From a virus, in IMG/VR virus record IMGVR_UViG_3300012178_000001, positions 1 through 64,000 of that record: DNA of 64,000 bases; one strand, written 5' to 3'. Made by a program: the position numbers and the translations under genes. This document shows positions 27,698 through 36,806 of the stretch, one piece after another. A model generated the notes under the pieces. The model was not told where the DNA came from and ran no database searches. It worked only from the letters and a program-made list of their open reading frames with translations. Within the stretch, counting starts at the first letter, position 1. Every line of letters begins with the position of its first letter.

Positions 27698-28450
27698 TTA
27701 TCTTCCACTATTTGCATACTTTAATCCTGCTATAATAGCTAATGCATTAAATACCATATGCACTATAGTTGATATTACTAAACCAGTTTTACCATTTTTA
27801 GTGTCATCATTAACATAGTGGTCAGTAATCATAGATGTAACATAATGCATTATTACTGCAGGTATACGAGATACTATTGCAGTAGGTAAATTTATACCTA
27901 GTGATGTTAGTTGTACAATATATAATGTAAATTCAGTAGCATTAAATACAAATGCATTTTCAGCACCTAAATCATCATTAATAGCTAAGAATTTCTCAAA
28001 TTCCTCAGTTATAGGACCAATTATAGCACCTAATATAATCATAGCAACCACTTCTGAAAAGAAAACTGCCAGTAGTTCATATATAAATACTTGCACTACA
28101 ATAGTTATTACTGTTAAGTATATAACATTGTTTGCTCCTTCTACATCAAACTTATCAAATGCTGTATATTTCTTAATTAAATCCTTTACAACATCACTTG
28201 TTTTTTTACCATTTTTAACATCATTTTTTATACTTCTAATGTTATTTTTAACATCATTTTTAATATCCTTAGGATCAATACCATATTTTCTTAGAATTTT
28301 CTTATTTTCTTCGAATTCACGTTCTGCTTCTTTAACATCCTTTTGCATACTCTTATCTTTTTTAAATCTATCCATTATTCCTTCAGTTAATACAATAATA
28401 TCATAATTATCTTCAAGGAATAAACATTCTTCATAAAATGCTTTATTCAT
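27698..28450 (-). CDS. PrsW/CPBP-like intramembrane protease-type membrane protein
   Basis: 250 aa from ATG 28450, 5 nt after GAAAGGGG; an upstream TTG lies inside the SD and is rejected. The N-terminal 105 residues are soluble and helical with an early LTE/G motif. Residues 108-245 hold several membrane segments with GPITEEFEKF (Glu149, Glu150, Lys153), MHYVTSM (His202) and HMVFN (His231, Asn235). That EE..K / H / HxxxN layout matches PrsW and CAAX-protease-like metallo-endopeptidases. Activity is unproven. Class A promoter 31 nt upstream suggests late expression, possibly in the virion. Confidence 0.6.
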   Translation of the reverse strand: MNKAFYEECLFLEDNYDIIVLTEGIMDRFKKDKSMQKDVKEAEREFEENKKILRKYGIDPKDIKNDVKNNIRSIKNDVKNGKKTSDVVKDLIKKYTAFDKFDVEGANNVIYLTVITIVVQVFIYELLAVFFSEVVAMIILGAIIGPITEEFEKFLAINDDLGAENAFVFNATEFTLYIVQLTSLGINLPTAIVSRIPAVIMHYVTSMITDHYVNDDTKNGKTGLVISTIVHMVFNALAIIAGLKYANSGR

Positions 28451-28481
28451 AAATACCCCTTTCAATTCTATATAAATTCAT

Positions 28482-28493
28482 TAATTATTTGTT
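28482..28493 (-). promoter_or_regulatory. Class A promoter for the PrsW-like gene
   Basis: Minus strand AACA-AATAAT-TA then AT, 32 nt before ATG 28450; divergent with the gp25 promoter at 28500. Confidence 0.7.
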
Positions 28494-28499
28494 TAATTT

Positions 28500-28511
28500 A
28501 ACAATTATATT
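28500..28511 (+). promoter_or_regulatory. Class A promoter for the gp25-like gene
   Basis: AACA-ATTATA-TT, followed by AATATAATA, 26 nt before ATG 28537. Confidence 0.5.
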
Positions 28512-28536
28512 AATATAATAAAGAAAGGTGGTTAAA

Positions 28537-28959
28537 ATGACAGAAACAGCTATGAAGAAAGAGTTCACTCTAAGTGTCAATGACTTTAGAGAAGTTACTA
28601 ACAAGGATGGAATTTATGGTCTGGCTAAGAATATAGAGACTATAATATTGATGGATAAAGGCTCTTATCCTAACATAAGAGATATGGGAGTTGGAATAGA
28701 AGATTATCAATTTGAATTCCTAACAATAAACACTTTAGATACTATAAAGCACTCTATTAAAAGGCAAATTAATAAATATATACCTACTAATAAAGTGAAG
28801 GATGTAGTAGTAGAACAGTTGGAGAATGAGAGTAATAATAAGAAGTCAGTGGCTGTACTAGTAACACTTAATAAGAATGTAGATAATGTCGGAGAAATAG
28901 TTGTATTGATGAATAAAGATATTTCTAGTAATTCATTAGAAAGTACTATATTCATTTAA
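28537..28959 (+). CDS. Baseplate wedge protein, T4 gp25-like
   Basis: 140 aa from ATG 28537; a GTG at 28528 is part of the SD AAAGGTGG. The pattern (IYGLAKNIETIILMDKGSYP, then MGVGIEDYQF, then TLDTIKHSIKRQINKYIP) is that of gp25/lysozyme-like wedge proteins, which join the sheath to the baseplate. Usual length is 110-140 aa. Sits before other baseplate genes under a class A promoter. Confidence 0.75.
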   Translation: MTETAMKKEFTLSVNDFREVTNKDGIYGLAKNIETIILMDKGSYPNIRDMGVGIEDYQFEFLTINTLDTIKHSIKRQINKYIPTNKVKDVVVEQLENESNNKKSVAVLVTLNKNVDNVGEIVVLMNKDISSNSLESTIFI

Positions 28960-28971
28960 ATAAAAAAATTA

Positions 28972-28983
28972 AACTAATTATTA
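28972..28983 (+). promoter_or_regulatory. Variant class A promoter (AACT)
   Basis: AACT-AATTAT-TA, 52 nt before the 515-aa gene. The same 15-base core AACTAATTATTATAG occurs before the gene at 43234. Confidence 0.4.
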
Positions 28984-29034
28984 TAGTTAGAAAGTTATGT
29001 TAAAACTTATAATAATATATTTAGGAGGGTAATT

Positions 29035-30582
29035 ATGAAAGAAGATAAAATTATGGAAAAAATACCTTTAGAGAAACGTACAGAAATGGGTATTAAAGAG
29101 CCAGGCACTATTACTTACTATGAGGAAGGATCACAACCTCAACCAGAACAACCAGAACAACCAGTCCAGAACAGTCAACCTGCTGAAAATTCAGGTCAAA
29201 GACGTGTTGTTAATGATAATGATGTTGAAGAAGTTCAATATGAGGAAAAGTCACAACCTATTGAGCGACCACAAAATGTTAATAAAGTTCAACAAAAAGT
29301 TCAGTCTAATATTCAGACGGAAGGTGAAATCAGAGGTAAAACTACAAATTCACAGTATGTAGATGAAGAAGCATTCTCAGGAAATCAACAAGAACAACAA
29401 GTTCAAAGTGAACAAAAGAGAGTAGTTGTAGCACAAGCTGAGGAGGAAGTTTCTTCTGATGTAGATACATCTACACTTGATAAAATTTCTTCTGGTGAAT
29501 TGTCATTACCAAGTGAAGCTAGAAATTCAGTAGCAGTAGGTAAGGATCAGACTATTGATGGTAATGGAAACATAAAGAAAAGAGTAGCTCAGGATGGCGG
29601 ACCAAGTCAAGTCACTGGGAACAGTTTCTTAGACTCAATTAATATTGATGTAAATGAAATCGAGATAGTTGAGAAATCTACACTTGAGAGAAGAAATGAT
29701 ATGAATGAAATCTTTAGTACAAAATCGACATTCTCAGTAACATGTTGTCAATCAGCATTTAGAGCAGATATGTCAGCATTGTCAATGTCAGATATCAACA
29801 GATTGAATGGTTCTAATAATGATTCTTATAACTATTCAAATAATCTATTTAATACGGTATATAAGCATATTGAGAAAATGTCTATTGTTAAACCATCATA
29901 TTCAGAGTGGTTAAAGATTACATCAATCAATGACTTTGATACGTTATTATTTGGATTATATTCACAAACATTCCCAGATACAAATAATTTTGAAATTACT
30001 TGTGGGCATTGTGGCAATAATACTGATGTTGAGATTGATAATAATTCATTAATTAAAGTTATGGATGACGAAGTATACGATAAAATTGATGAGGTAGTTA
30101 ATTCTGTTAAAGATAAGGTGGATTTAGTTAATAAATCACTTGTTAATACTACTAAGAGAATCATATTACCAGAAAGCAAGATTATGGTAGATATCAGGAT
30201 TCCTTCATTACACAATCAATTAACAATTCTTAAGTCAGTTACTGATAAATTACTTCAGAACTATTCTGAGAGTATAATGATTATGGTATTCATAAAGGAT
30301 ATTTATATGCTTGATATTGAAGGAACTAGACGTTCTGGTTCTGCAAAGTATTACAAATTAGGTAATCAACCTAAAGATGTACTAGACTTATTAATTAAGT
30401 TATCTGTTAATGATGGTAAATATCTTGAAAAGGTTATTTCAAAACGTTCAGAAAAGCATTCAATTGCATATGAGATTAATGGTGCGGTTTGTGATAAATG
30501 TGAAGAGGAGTTGGACTCATTAGAAGTCGACCTTAGAAGAGTTCTTTTTACGAGAATCGAGAAGGCGGGACAAACGGACTAA
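29035..30582 (+). CDS. Zinc-binding baseplate protein (T4 baseplate/gp26-like) with Gln-rich N-terminus
   Basis: 515 aa, SD GGAGGG. Residues about 30-200 are low-complexity and rich in Gln, Glu and Pro. The C-terminal 300 aa contain SEWLKITSINDFDTLLFGLY, a CGHCGN motif near 325 and CDKCEE near 484, forming a probable zinc ribbon. This matches the general form of T4-type baseplate assembly proteins with a Cys4 site. A role in hub or wedge assembly fits the neighbouring gp25-like gene. The disordered head is unusual. Confidence 0.55.
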   Translation: MKEDKIMEKIPLEKRTEMGIKEPGTITYYEEGSQPQPEQPEQPVQNSQPAENSGQRRVVNDNDVEEVQYEEKSQPIERPQNVNKVQQKVQSNIQTEGEIRGKTTNSQYVDEEAFSGNQQEQQVQSEQKRVVVAQAEEEVSSDVDTSTLDKISSGELSLPSEARNSVAVGKDQTIDGNGNIKKRVAQDGGPSQVTGNSFLDSINIDVNEIEIVEKSTLERRNDMNEIFSTKSTFSVTCCQSAFRADMSALSMSDINRLNGSNNDSYNYSNNLFNTVYKHIEKMSIVKPSYSEWLKITSINDFDTLLFGLYSQTFPDTNNFEITCGHCGNNTDVEIDNNSLIKVMDDEVYDKIDEVVNSVKDKVDLVNKSLVNTTKRIILPESKIMVDIRIPSLHNQLTILKSVTDKLLQNYSESIMIMVFIKDIYMLDIEGTRRSGSAKYYKLGNQPKDVLDLLIKLSVNDGKYLEKVISKRSEKHSIAYEINGAVCDKCEEELDSLEVDLRRVLFTRIEKAGQTD

Positions 30583-30584
30583 GA

Positions 30585-30776
30585 ATGAAACGTAAGTCCA
30601 ATGCAGAATTTATAGTATCTGTCCTTGAACTATTTGATGGACAGATTTCTATAGATGATATACTTGAAAAAGAGATACCTCTCGTATATGATCTTCTCGA
30701 TGCAAAAGACGAATTAATTAAGGAAAAGGAAAGATTAAGGATTGAAGCTGAAAATAAAGCAATGAACAGCAAATAA
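30585..30776 (+). CDS. Small helical protein, probable baseplate accessory
   Basis: 63 aa, begins 2 nt after the preceding stop; weak SD-like GGCGGGA upstream, so translational coupling is likely. Helical and charged (DELIKEKERLRIEAENKAMN). Short proteins like this follow gp26-type genes in several myoviruses as assembly partners; that link is inference. Confidence 0.55.
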   Translation: MKRKSNAEFIVSVLELFDGQISIDDILEKEIPLVYDLLDAKDELIKEKERLRIEAENKAMNSK

Positions 30777-30848
30777 GTATTACTTCCAGATTTGTAGATT
30801 ATTAAATTAATGGGTGGTGATCTATAGATTAAAGGAAGGTTTGATATT

Positions 30849-31259
30849 ATGATGAGTTTATATTTAGATTTGATAAAGATAAAGAATAAAAGTGAAGACA
30901 CTATTATAAATTTTTTAGATAGCTTGGAATACTGTGAAAATGGTTTTAATATAATAGAAATAATTAAAACTATGGAAAGTGACTTAGATGCTGAGGTAAT
31001 TGTTATTGAGGGCTTTAAGAGTAAGAATGTTTTTGATGGTAAGTATGATGAATTATACAATCAATTTAGAAGAATTAAGATAACTTTTGATGAATTTGAT
31101 ATTGATAGTATACCTAACATAGTTGAGAATAACAAGTATTACAATATGTATTGTGATGATATAACTATTGATAAAGATTATAGTTTAACTGTTTCATTCA
31201 AAGATGCTAGGAACATAGATAATTCGTCACAAGGAATAGTAATAGTTAATAATTTGTAA
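30849..31259 (+). CDS. Unknown 136-aa protein
   Basis: SD GGAAGG; two ATG codons in tandem (30849 and 30852), either possible. Mixed alpha/beta with acidic segments. No motif recognised. Ends the baseplate operon at a strong terminator. Confidence 0.55.
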   Translation: MMSLYLDLIKIKNKSEDTIINFLDSLEYCENGFNIIEIIKTMESDLDAEVIVIEGFKSKNVFDGKYDELYNQFRRIKITFDEFDIDSIPNIVENNKYYNMYCDDITIDKDYSLTVSFKDARNIDNSSQGIVIVNNL

Positions 31260-31302
31260 AGTTTATCCTATCATAAATGAGTGATAGGATAAACTTTTTT
31301 AT
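31260..31302 (+). terminator. Terminator of the gp25 operon
   Basis: 14-bp stem (31260-31273 with 31282-31295) then six T; the left arm abuts the stop codon. Confidence 0.9.
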
Positions 31303-31311
31303 TTTAAATTA

Positions 31312-31323
31312 AACATTTAATTA
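31312..31323 (+). promoter_or_regulatory. Class A promoter for the chaperonin gene
   Basis: AACA-TTTAAT-TA, 55 nt before the ATG; an imperfect second copy (AGCA-TATTAA-TA) lies 27 nt further on. Confidence 0.55.
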
Positions 31324-31377
31324 GACGATTTTAGTATAGCATATTAATATAAAATATAAAAGAGAGGGTGGAAATTA

Positions 31378-33108
31378 ATGACAGAAATTAATGAAACTAA
31401 AGATTATCTTGCTTCAAATGTAGTATCGGAGGAAAGAACTAAAAAGGAAATAAGAGATACAATTCACACTATAAGTGAAATTTTATCTAAGACACTTGGA
31501 CCTTATGGCTCTACTACAATCTTGCAAGATAAAACATTAAGACATACGCAAAGTAAAGATGGATTTACAGTATTTAAGAAGATATACTTCAGGGATGAAA
31601 TACCTAGAACTACATTAGATATAATAAAACAAATAAGTGAGAAATTAGTTAGAAGTGTTGGGGATGGTTCTACATCATCAGTAATTATTGCAGATAAATT
31701 GTTCTCTAACTTAGATAACCTTATGAATGAATTTAATGTTGCTCCCAAAGATATAACACATGGGTTAAATAAGTTAGCTGTAAAATTAGAAGAAATGATT
31801 AAAGATGTAGCAATTAAAGATGAAGATAATCTAGAAGCAATGTTAACAAAGGTTGCAACTATTTCAACTAATAATGATGATGAATTAGGGGAAATGATTT
31901 CTAAGGCATTCTTGGAAATAGGTAAGTTTGGTTTTGCTAATATAGAACATTCGCCTACAAATGAGAGTTATTACGAAGTAGACACTGGCATGGAAGTTAA
32001 AAGAGGATATATACTACCTGAGTTCATAAATAAGGGAAATGAAACATGTGAATATGAAGACTCATTGGTATTTATAAGTAATGATGTTCTTGATGATGAT
32101 GACATGGAAATGGTAGGAGAAATACTAGGTTGGGCAATAAGTGAAGGTAAAGCAATAACCATCATAGCACCTGACTATTCTTCTTCAATGAAAGCATTTT
32201 TTCAACAAAATAAAAGGAATAATGAGGAATACTTGAAGTTGTTAGTTATAGATATGGCAAATAAAAGCAGACGTGCTAAGAATAAATTCCAAGACTTTGC
32301 ACTCCTAACTGGCTCAGACATATATGATAAAATGAATGAACAATCATTGAAAGAGTTCATTGGTTTTAATGGTAAAACTATATCTACAGAGAACTTTGGT
32401 TCGGTAGATAAAGTAGTATCAAGTGAGAACTCAACTAAATTTATTACTGAAGTTGATACTGAAGATGAATATATCAAGGAGAGAATAGAGTATCTTAAAG
32501 AGGATTTAGTTAAACTTGAAACTGATTATGGTCACATAGATAGAGATGTTCAAATATATGAGTGTAAACAGAGAATTGCAAACCTTGAAGGCAAAATGGC
32601 TAAGATATTCATAGGTGGTAATTCAGAGAGTGAAAAGATTATCATAAAGGACTTGGTTGAAGATGCAGTGTATGCATGTAAATCAGCTATTGAATATGGA
32701 TACATTACAGGTGGTAATATTACAGTGCCTAGAATAATTAAATCACGTATGGAGGAGTTATCTGAATATCTTATTGGTGAGTTTAGCTATATGAATAATA
32801 GAAAGAATATTGATGTTGAGTCATTTGTAGTTATGTTAATACTTCATATTGATGATGCATTTAAGTATAGTTTTGATAAAGTATTAGATAATGCTAATTT
32901 CACTCAAGAAGAAAAAGATGAAGTCATTAAAAAATGCGTTGATACTGACTTATTTTATAACCTTAAGACTAATGAGTATGAGAGCATTCATGAGACAAAT
33001 GTTATTAATTCAGCACAGACTGATATTGAAATAGTTAAGTCTACATTCTCAATAATAGGGCACTTAGTTACAAGTAGTCAGATAATAACCTTGAATGTAA
33101 ATAACTAA
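31378..33108 (+). CDS. GroEL-like (HSP60) chaperonin
   Basis: 576 aa, SD GAGAGGGTGG. Conserved chaperonin motifs: SKTLGPYGSTTIL, KDGFTVFKKI and VGDGSTSSVIIADKL in the equatorial ATP site (the GDGTT motif of GroEL), an apical region with MEVKRGYILPEFI, and later YGYITGGNITVPRI. Usual GroEL length is about 545 aa. The C-terminal Gly-Gly-Met tail is absent, and I see no GroES gene nearby. Some giant phages (EL, OBP, AR9 groups) carry such single-ring-type chaperonins to fold structural proteins. Own class A promoter, so late. Confidence 0.9.
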   Translation: MTEINETKDYLASNVVSEERTKKEIRDTIHTISEILSKTLGPYGSTTILQDKTLRHTQSKDGFTVFKKIYFRDEIPRTTLDIIKQISEKLVRSVGDGSTSSVIIADKLFSNLDNLMNEFNVAPKDITHGLNKLAVKLEEMIKDVAIKDEDNLEAMLTKVATISTNNDDELGEMISKAFLEIGKFGFANIEHSPTNESYYEVDTGMEVKRGYILPEFINKGNETCEYEDSLVFISNDVLDDDDMEMVGEILGWAISEGKAITIIAPDYSSSMKAFFQQNKRNNEEYLKLLVIDMANKSRRAKNKFQDFALLTGSDIYDKMNEQSLKEFIGFNGKTISTENFGSVDKVVSSENSTKFITEVDTEDEYIKERIEYLKEDLVKLETDYGHIDRDVQIYECKQRIANLEGKMAKIFIGGNSESEKIIIKDLVEDAVYACKSAIEYGYITGGNITVPRIIKSRMEELSEYLIGEFSYMNNRKNIDVESFVVMLILHIDDAFKYSFDKVLDNANFTQEEKDEVIKKCVDTDLFYNLKTNEYESIHETNVINSAQTDIEIVKSTFSIIGHLVTSSQIITLNVNN

Positions 33109-33115
33109 AGAATTA

Positions 33116-33132
33116 TATATTATAAATATGAT
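33116..33132 (+). promoter_or_regulatory. Class B promoter for the primase operon
   Basis: TATATTATA-N4-TGAT, 40 nt before the proposed AUA start at 33172. Confidence 0.6.
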
Positions 33133-33171
33133 AGAATGTTTTAAGTTATTATATTGAAGGAGTGATATTAT

Positions 33172-33390
33172 ATACTAATAGTTAGTGATATAATTGTTGT
33201 TGATGATGTGATTATAAAAGATGATGTAAAAGAATTTCTAGGCTTTAATTCTGATTCTATGAGTAAGGAATATAATAGACTAGAAAATAATAGGTTAGGA
33301 TATGAGACTAATTTTGATAGAATATTTTCAGAAAGTGATTCAGTTAAAGAGATAGTTGATAAATTAGTCAAAATTAGTATCAATTTCTAG
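33172..33390 (+). CDS. Small protein with apparent AUA start
   Basis: 72 aa if read from ATA 33172, which sits 9 nt after AAGGAG (TGATATTAT between), the same spacing as a normal ATG gene at 10875. The first in-frame GTG (33208) has no SD. The sequence (IVSDIIVVDDVIIKDDVKEF, then LGFNSDSMSKEYNRLE) is soluble and acidic. No family recognised. If ATA is not used, a shorter protein from 33208 remains. Confidence 0.45.
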   Translation: MLIVSDIIVVDDVIIKDDVKEFLGFNSDSMSKEYNRLENNRLGYETNFDRIFSESDSVKEIVDKLVKISINF

Positions 33391-33392
33391 AA

Positions 33393-33429
33393 AAGACTAC
33401 ATCTCATGCTCACTAAAGAATGTGGTCTT
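33393..33429 (+). terminator. Hairpin between small ORF and 229-aa gene
   Basis: AAGACTACAT (33393-33402) pairs with ATGTGGTCTT (33420-33429), 10 bp with one wobble, no T-run. May be an attenuator or RNA-processing site. Confidence 0.45.
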
Positions 33430-33503
33430 GGATGACACTACTATTATGTATACACTTGCGATTGAAATTGATGAATAATAATTGAAAGGATAGATGATTA
33501 ATT

Positions 33504-34193
33504 ATGCCAATTAAAAAAGTTAATTTACCATTCTTTGGTAAAGATGCTATGCTAACAATGAATCAACTATTACAAAATCCAACAGGTAAAAAGACTTCAC
33601 ATACAACTGCTAGATACAGAGTAATAGAGGATTTAGAAAACAGAATGACAAAAATGATAAAAGATAATGGTAAATTCAAATTCAATGTATTTGATGATGG
33701 AGACAAGTACGTATTTCTATTTAAGGTACCATCTGAAAGTTATAAAGGTTTATTCTATGATGTTGTACTAGAATTTAGACCTACTAATGATGACCAGAAG
33801 GATAGTAAAAATATAAAAAACTATGCTATGCGTATATTCTCAAATTCACCACATTTTACATTTACATTCACTTATGTTGTAAATGATAATGGACTGTTAG
33901 TTCCTTGGGTTAAACCGAAGTGTAATTCAAGAGCACTTAAGGATAAACCAAAGGTTACTAATCCTATATTGGAATACGGTTTCGAAAAGAGTGTATATTA
34001 TGCAACCTTATACATCAAGAAAAATAGACTTTTTAATAAAAGTACACTGGATAAAAACAGAATAAAGTTTAATAATAATGAAGTATTAGGAAAGATAAAG
34101 ACACAAAGTTCTAAGTTAAAAGAGTACAATAGTGCTAAGAAGAATAACAAGAAGAAAAAGAAACCAAAGCAGTCTGCTAAGAAAAGAAAATAA
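33504..34193 (+). CDS. Unknown 229-aa protein with Lys-rich tail
   Basis: SD GAAAGGAT with longish spacing. Residues 1-190 are mixed alpha/beta (FTFTFTYVVNDNGLLVPWVK); the last 30 residues are almost all Lys, Ser and Asn (KKNNKKKKKPKQSAKKRK), suggesting nucleic-acid contact. Located in the primase operon. No family recognised. Confidence 0.55.
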   Translation: MPIKKVNLPFFGKDAMLTMNQLLQNPTGKKTSHTTARYRVIEDLENRMTKMIKDNGKFKFNVFDDGDKYVFLFKVPSESYKGLFYDVVLEFRPTNDDQKDSKNIKNYAMRIFSNSPHFTFTFTYVVNDNGLLVPWVKPKCNSRALKDKPKVTNPILEYGFEKSVYYATLYIKKNRLFNKSTLDKNRIKFNNNEVLGKIKTQSSKLKEYNSAKKNNKKKKKPKQSAKKRK

Positions 34194-34220
34194 GAGGAAA
34201 ACTAATAGGATGGTGATAAA

Positions 34221-35702
34221 GTGCCTAATCAAAAAATATTTGAAGCTGATAAGACTAATAAACTAATTAGAATCAACTTCGATTTACTTGATAATGAGAT
34301 TGAAATACCAGAAGATTTTATAACATTTTCAATAAGAAAGAGACGTACTTATGTTGGTATTATAGACCAAATAGTTGATGCACTAAATGAAACATATGAT
34401 AGTGTTCAACATAAAATAATTATACCTATGATAAGTATAGCATCAAAGATACATGAAGAAGAAGATTATACAGAAACTGATTTTCTTCACGATTTAAATA
34501 CTTTGCTTATTAATGATGACTTAATTGAAGCTATTAGTAATCATGTAGAAGAAACATATGAAGTGGACTTAAATGATAATATAAAGAAGTCTAACAATCT
34601 TAACGAACAATTACTCTATAAAGACTCACATGCTAAGGTTATATTAAAGGCTTCTAGATTAATAAAGATTACTGCACCTGTATTTTGTGAGTTCATAGAA
34701 GTATACGATATTAAAAATGATAATGACTTCATATTTAATTTAGTTAAGACATACTTCGAACACTTTTCATCGGACATGAATATACCTAATAAATTATATA
34801 AATTAGCGTATTCAAGGGTTGCTAAGACACAATATAGTGATAAAATGTATTGGAGTTATATAGCAAGTAGGGCAATAGATATCAATACTACTAGTAAACG
34901 TTTTTACAAAAGATTAATGAGAAACATACTTATTAAATTAGAACAAAATAGAAGTATTGTATCATTTATACATGTGGTATTGAAGAACTATATGAAGTAT
35001 GAGTTGCTTACAAACTATGATATACACTATGACAGTAAGAATTTAAAGCAAACTGATAAAGATGGTCTTAGTGAATTTGATAAGCTGGAAGTGAAGTTGT
35101 TAAGACGTGATGAGGGTAAAGTAATAATAAACAGATTAACTGTTAACTCATCAATAATTGCTCTATGTAGACAATATGACTATGATATATCTGAACCTGA
35201 ATTTAGGTATTACCTTGATAATGTACGTGTTAACAAAGTCCAGAATAATCTAATGCAGATGTTTTATGCTGACAAGTTTGGTTGTTATAACACGTTATTC
35301 TCATCTAGTGGTAAAGAATATATAATGTTACTAATAATATTTAAGAAATGGTTAAAGGATAATAACTTTCCAATTCTTTCTAAGTTAGTTGTAGGACAAC
35401 CAGATATGAACTTTAAGCCAGATAGAATCAGTAAACGTAAGTTCATGGAGAAATTAATTGAAAGTGAAAAGTTTAAAGAACTTCATGAGAACCAATACAG
35501 ATTTATAACACAAAATCTACTAGATAGTAATGTAATTGTAAGTCTACTATCAACACTTACAAGTAATACATTTATAGAACTTCCTGATTATGAGAAACTA
35601 TCTCATTTGGAAAATTTAGATGATTTAGATTTTAATAATACTATAAATGAGAAGATAGGGAGTGTGGCACAAGAGTTGATTAATTTTATAGAAATAATTT
35701 AA
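34221..35702 (+). CDS. Unknown 493-aa helical protein of the replication/transcription block
   Basis: GTG start behind GGATGGTG. Helical throughout, without visible catalytic motif. Located directly before the primase gene. Size and place allow a helicase-loader, replication or transcription accessory role. A polymerase specificity subunit like AR9 gp226 is a speculative possibility that I cannot support by motif. Confidence 0.5.
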   Translation: MPNQKIFEADKTNKLIRINFDLLDNEIEIPEDFITFSIRKRRTYVGIIDQIVDALNETYDSVQHKIIIPMISIASKIHEEEDYTETDFLHDLNTLLINDDLIEAISNHVEETYEVDLNDNIKKSNNLNEQLLYKDSHAKVILKASRLIKITAPVFCEFIEVYDIKNDNDFIFNLVKTYFEHFSSDMNIPNKLYKLAYSRVAKTQYSDKMYWSYIASRAIDINTTSKRFYKRLMRNILIKLEQNRSIVSFIHVVLKNYMKYELLTNYDIHYDSKNLKQTDKDGLSEFDKLEVKLLRRDEGKVIINRLTVNSSIIALCRQYDYDISEPEFRYYLDNVRVNKVQNNLMQMFYADKFGCYNTLFSSSGKEYIMLLIIFKKWLKDNNFPILSKLVVGQPDMNFKPDRISKRKFMEKLIESEKFKELHENQYRFITQNLLDSNVIVSLLSTLTSNTFIELPDYEKLSHLENLDDLDFNNTINEKIGSVAQELINFIEII

Positions 35703-35727
35703 GCTGATTCTAGCTTAAATTATTTTT
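35693..35727 (+). terminator. Terminator overlapping the stop of the 493-aa gene
   Basis: 13-bp perfect stem (35693-35705 with 35712-35724), loop GATTCT, then T's. Lies between the 493-aa gene and the primase, so may tune primase levels. Confidence 0.75.
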
Positions 35728-35750
35728 ACATTTTATATGGAGGTGAGACA

Positions 35751-36806
35751 ATTTCAGTAGATGCAATAAAACTAATGTTAAACGAAATAGAGACTAATAT
35801 TTATCCATACTATTATAACGTATCAAATACTGAAATAAGTATTAGATGTCCATATTGTGGAGATAGTATTAAGAGTGATAAGTCAGCACACTTATATATT
35901 GAAATAAACAATCCAAATGTATGTAGATTTTATTGTCAAAGATGTAGCATTTCAGGTATCGTTACTAATGATTTATTTAAAGACATAGGTATATTCAATA
36001 ATAAATTAAATGCACAGTTCCATAAAATGAATAAAGATAACAGATATAATGGAGCATCTATTAAAAAAGGTAACAGTAGTATTATATCAAAGAAGAAAGA
36101 TTTAATTATCCCAAAAGCACATGGTACTGATTATGAGGTTAATAAATTAAAGTACTTAATAGAGAGATTGGGAGTCAGTATAACTGAAAAGGAAGCAAGA
36201 GAAAAATTTAATGTCATATTGAATTTTGAAGAATTTGTACTTGAGAATGATATAAAAAGCTTTAATATTCCAGAAGAATATAAAGAAAAAACTGTTTATG
36301 ATTTTTATAGATATAGTATAGGTTTCTTATCGAACGACCAGACTAATATAATATTTAGGTCTATAAACACAGATAAAACATATTGGAGGTATTATAATTA
36401 TAATATATTTAATAATTATGATAATAGCATGAGAATGTACTCCATATCTAATAAAATTGACCTCCTAGCTGATGTTCTAAATGTTTATATAACAGAAGGA
36501 ATATTTGATATACTAGGTGTATACAACAATGTGTATAATAAAGAGAAAACAAATGACAATGATTTATTTATTGCAGTAAATGGTAAAGGGTATAACCTCA
36601 TTTTTTTACACTTAATGCGTTTAGGTTTTCTTAATCTAAATATTCATATATTTTCAGATTCAGATGTTAATAGAAGATTTTATGAGAATATGAAGAAGTA
36701 TAATGAAGTACTAAGTGATACCAAAATAAACTTGTACTACAATAAACTAAGTAAAGACTTTGGTGTTCCAAAAGAGTATATTGAATTAAAGAGGAGTTTT
36801 ATATGA
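35751..36806 (+). CDS. DNA primase (DnaG-type) with AUU start
   Basis: 351 aa from ATT 35751, 7 nt after GGAGG; the extra N-terminus (SVDAIKLMLNEIETN) runs straight into the domain, whereas the first ATG (35775) has no SD. Residues about 29-60 are a zinc ribbon (RCPYCGDS, FYCQRCSIS). Residues about 235-330 are a TOPRIM domain: VYITEGIFDILG (Glu) and IHIFSDSDVN (Asp pair). Makes RNA primers for phage replication. Overlaps the next gene by 4 nt. Confidence 0.85.
   Translation: MSVDAIKLMLNEIETNIYPYYYNVSNTEISIRCPYCGDSIKSDKSAHLYIEINNPNVCRFYCQRCSISGIVTNDLFKDIGIFNNKLNAQFHKMNKDNRYNGASIKKGNSSIISKKKDLIIPKAHGTDYEVNKLKYLIERLGVSITEKEAREKFNVILNFEEFVLENDIKSFNIPEEYKEKTVYDFYRYSIGFLSNDQTNIIFRSINTDKTYWRYYNYNIFNNYDNSMRMYSISNKIDLLADVLNVYITEGIFDILGVYNNVYNKEKTNDNDLFIAVNGKGYNLIFLHLMRLGFLNLNIHIFSDSDVNRRFYENMKKYNEVLSDTKINLYYNKLSKDFGVPKEYIELKRSFI

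Noticed and set aside
34221-35702. Call as the AR9 gp226-like promoter-specificity subunit
   Set aside because: Size and position would allow it but no motif supports it; a structure or profile comparison would be needed.
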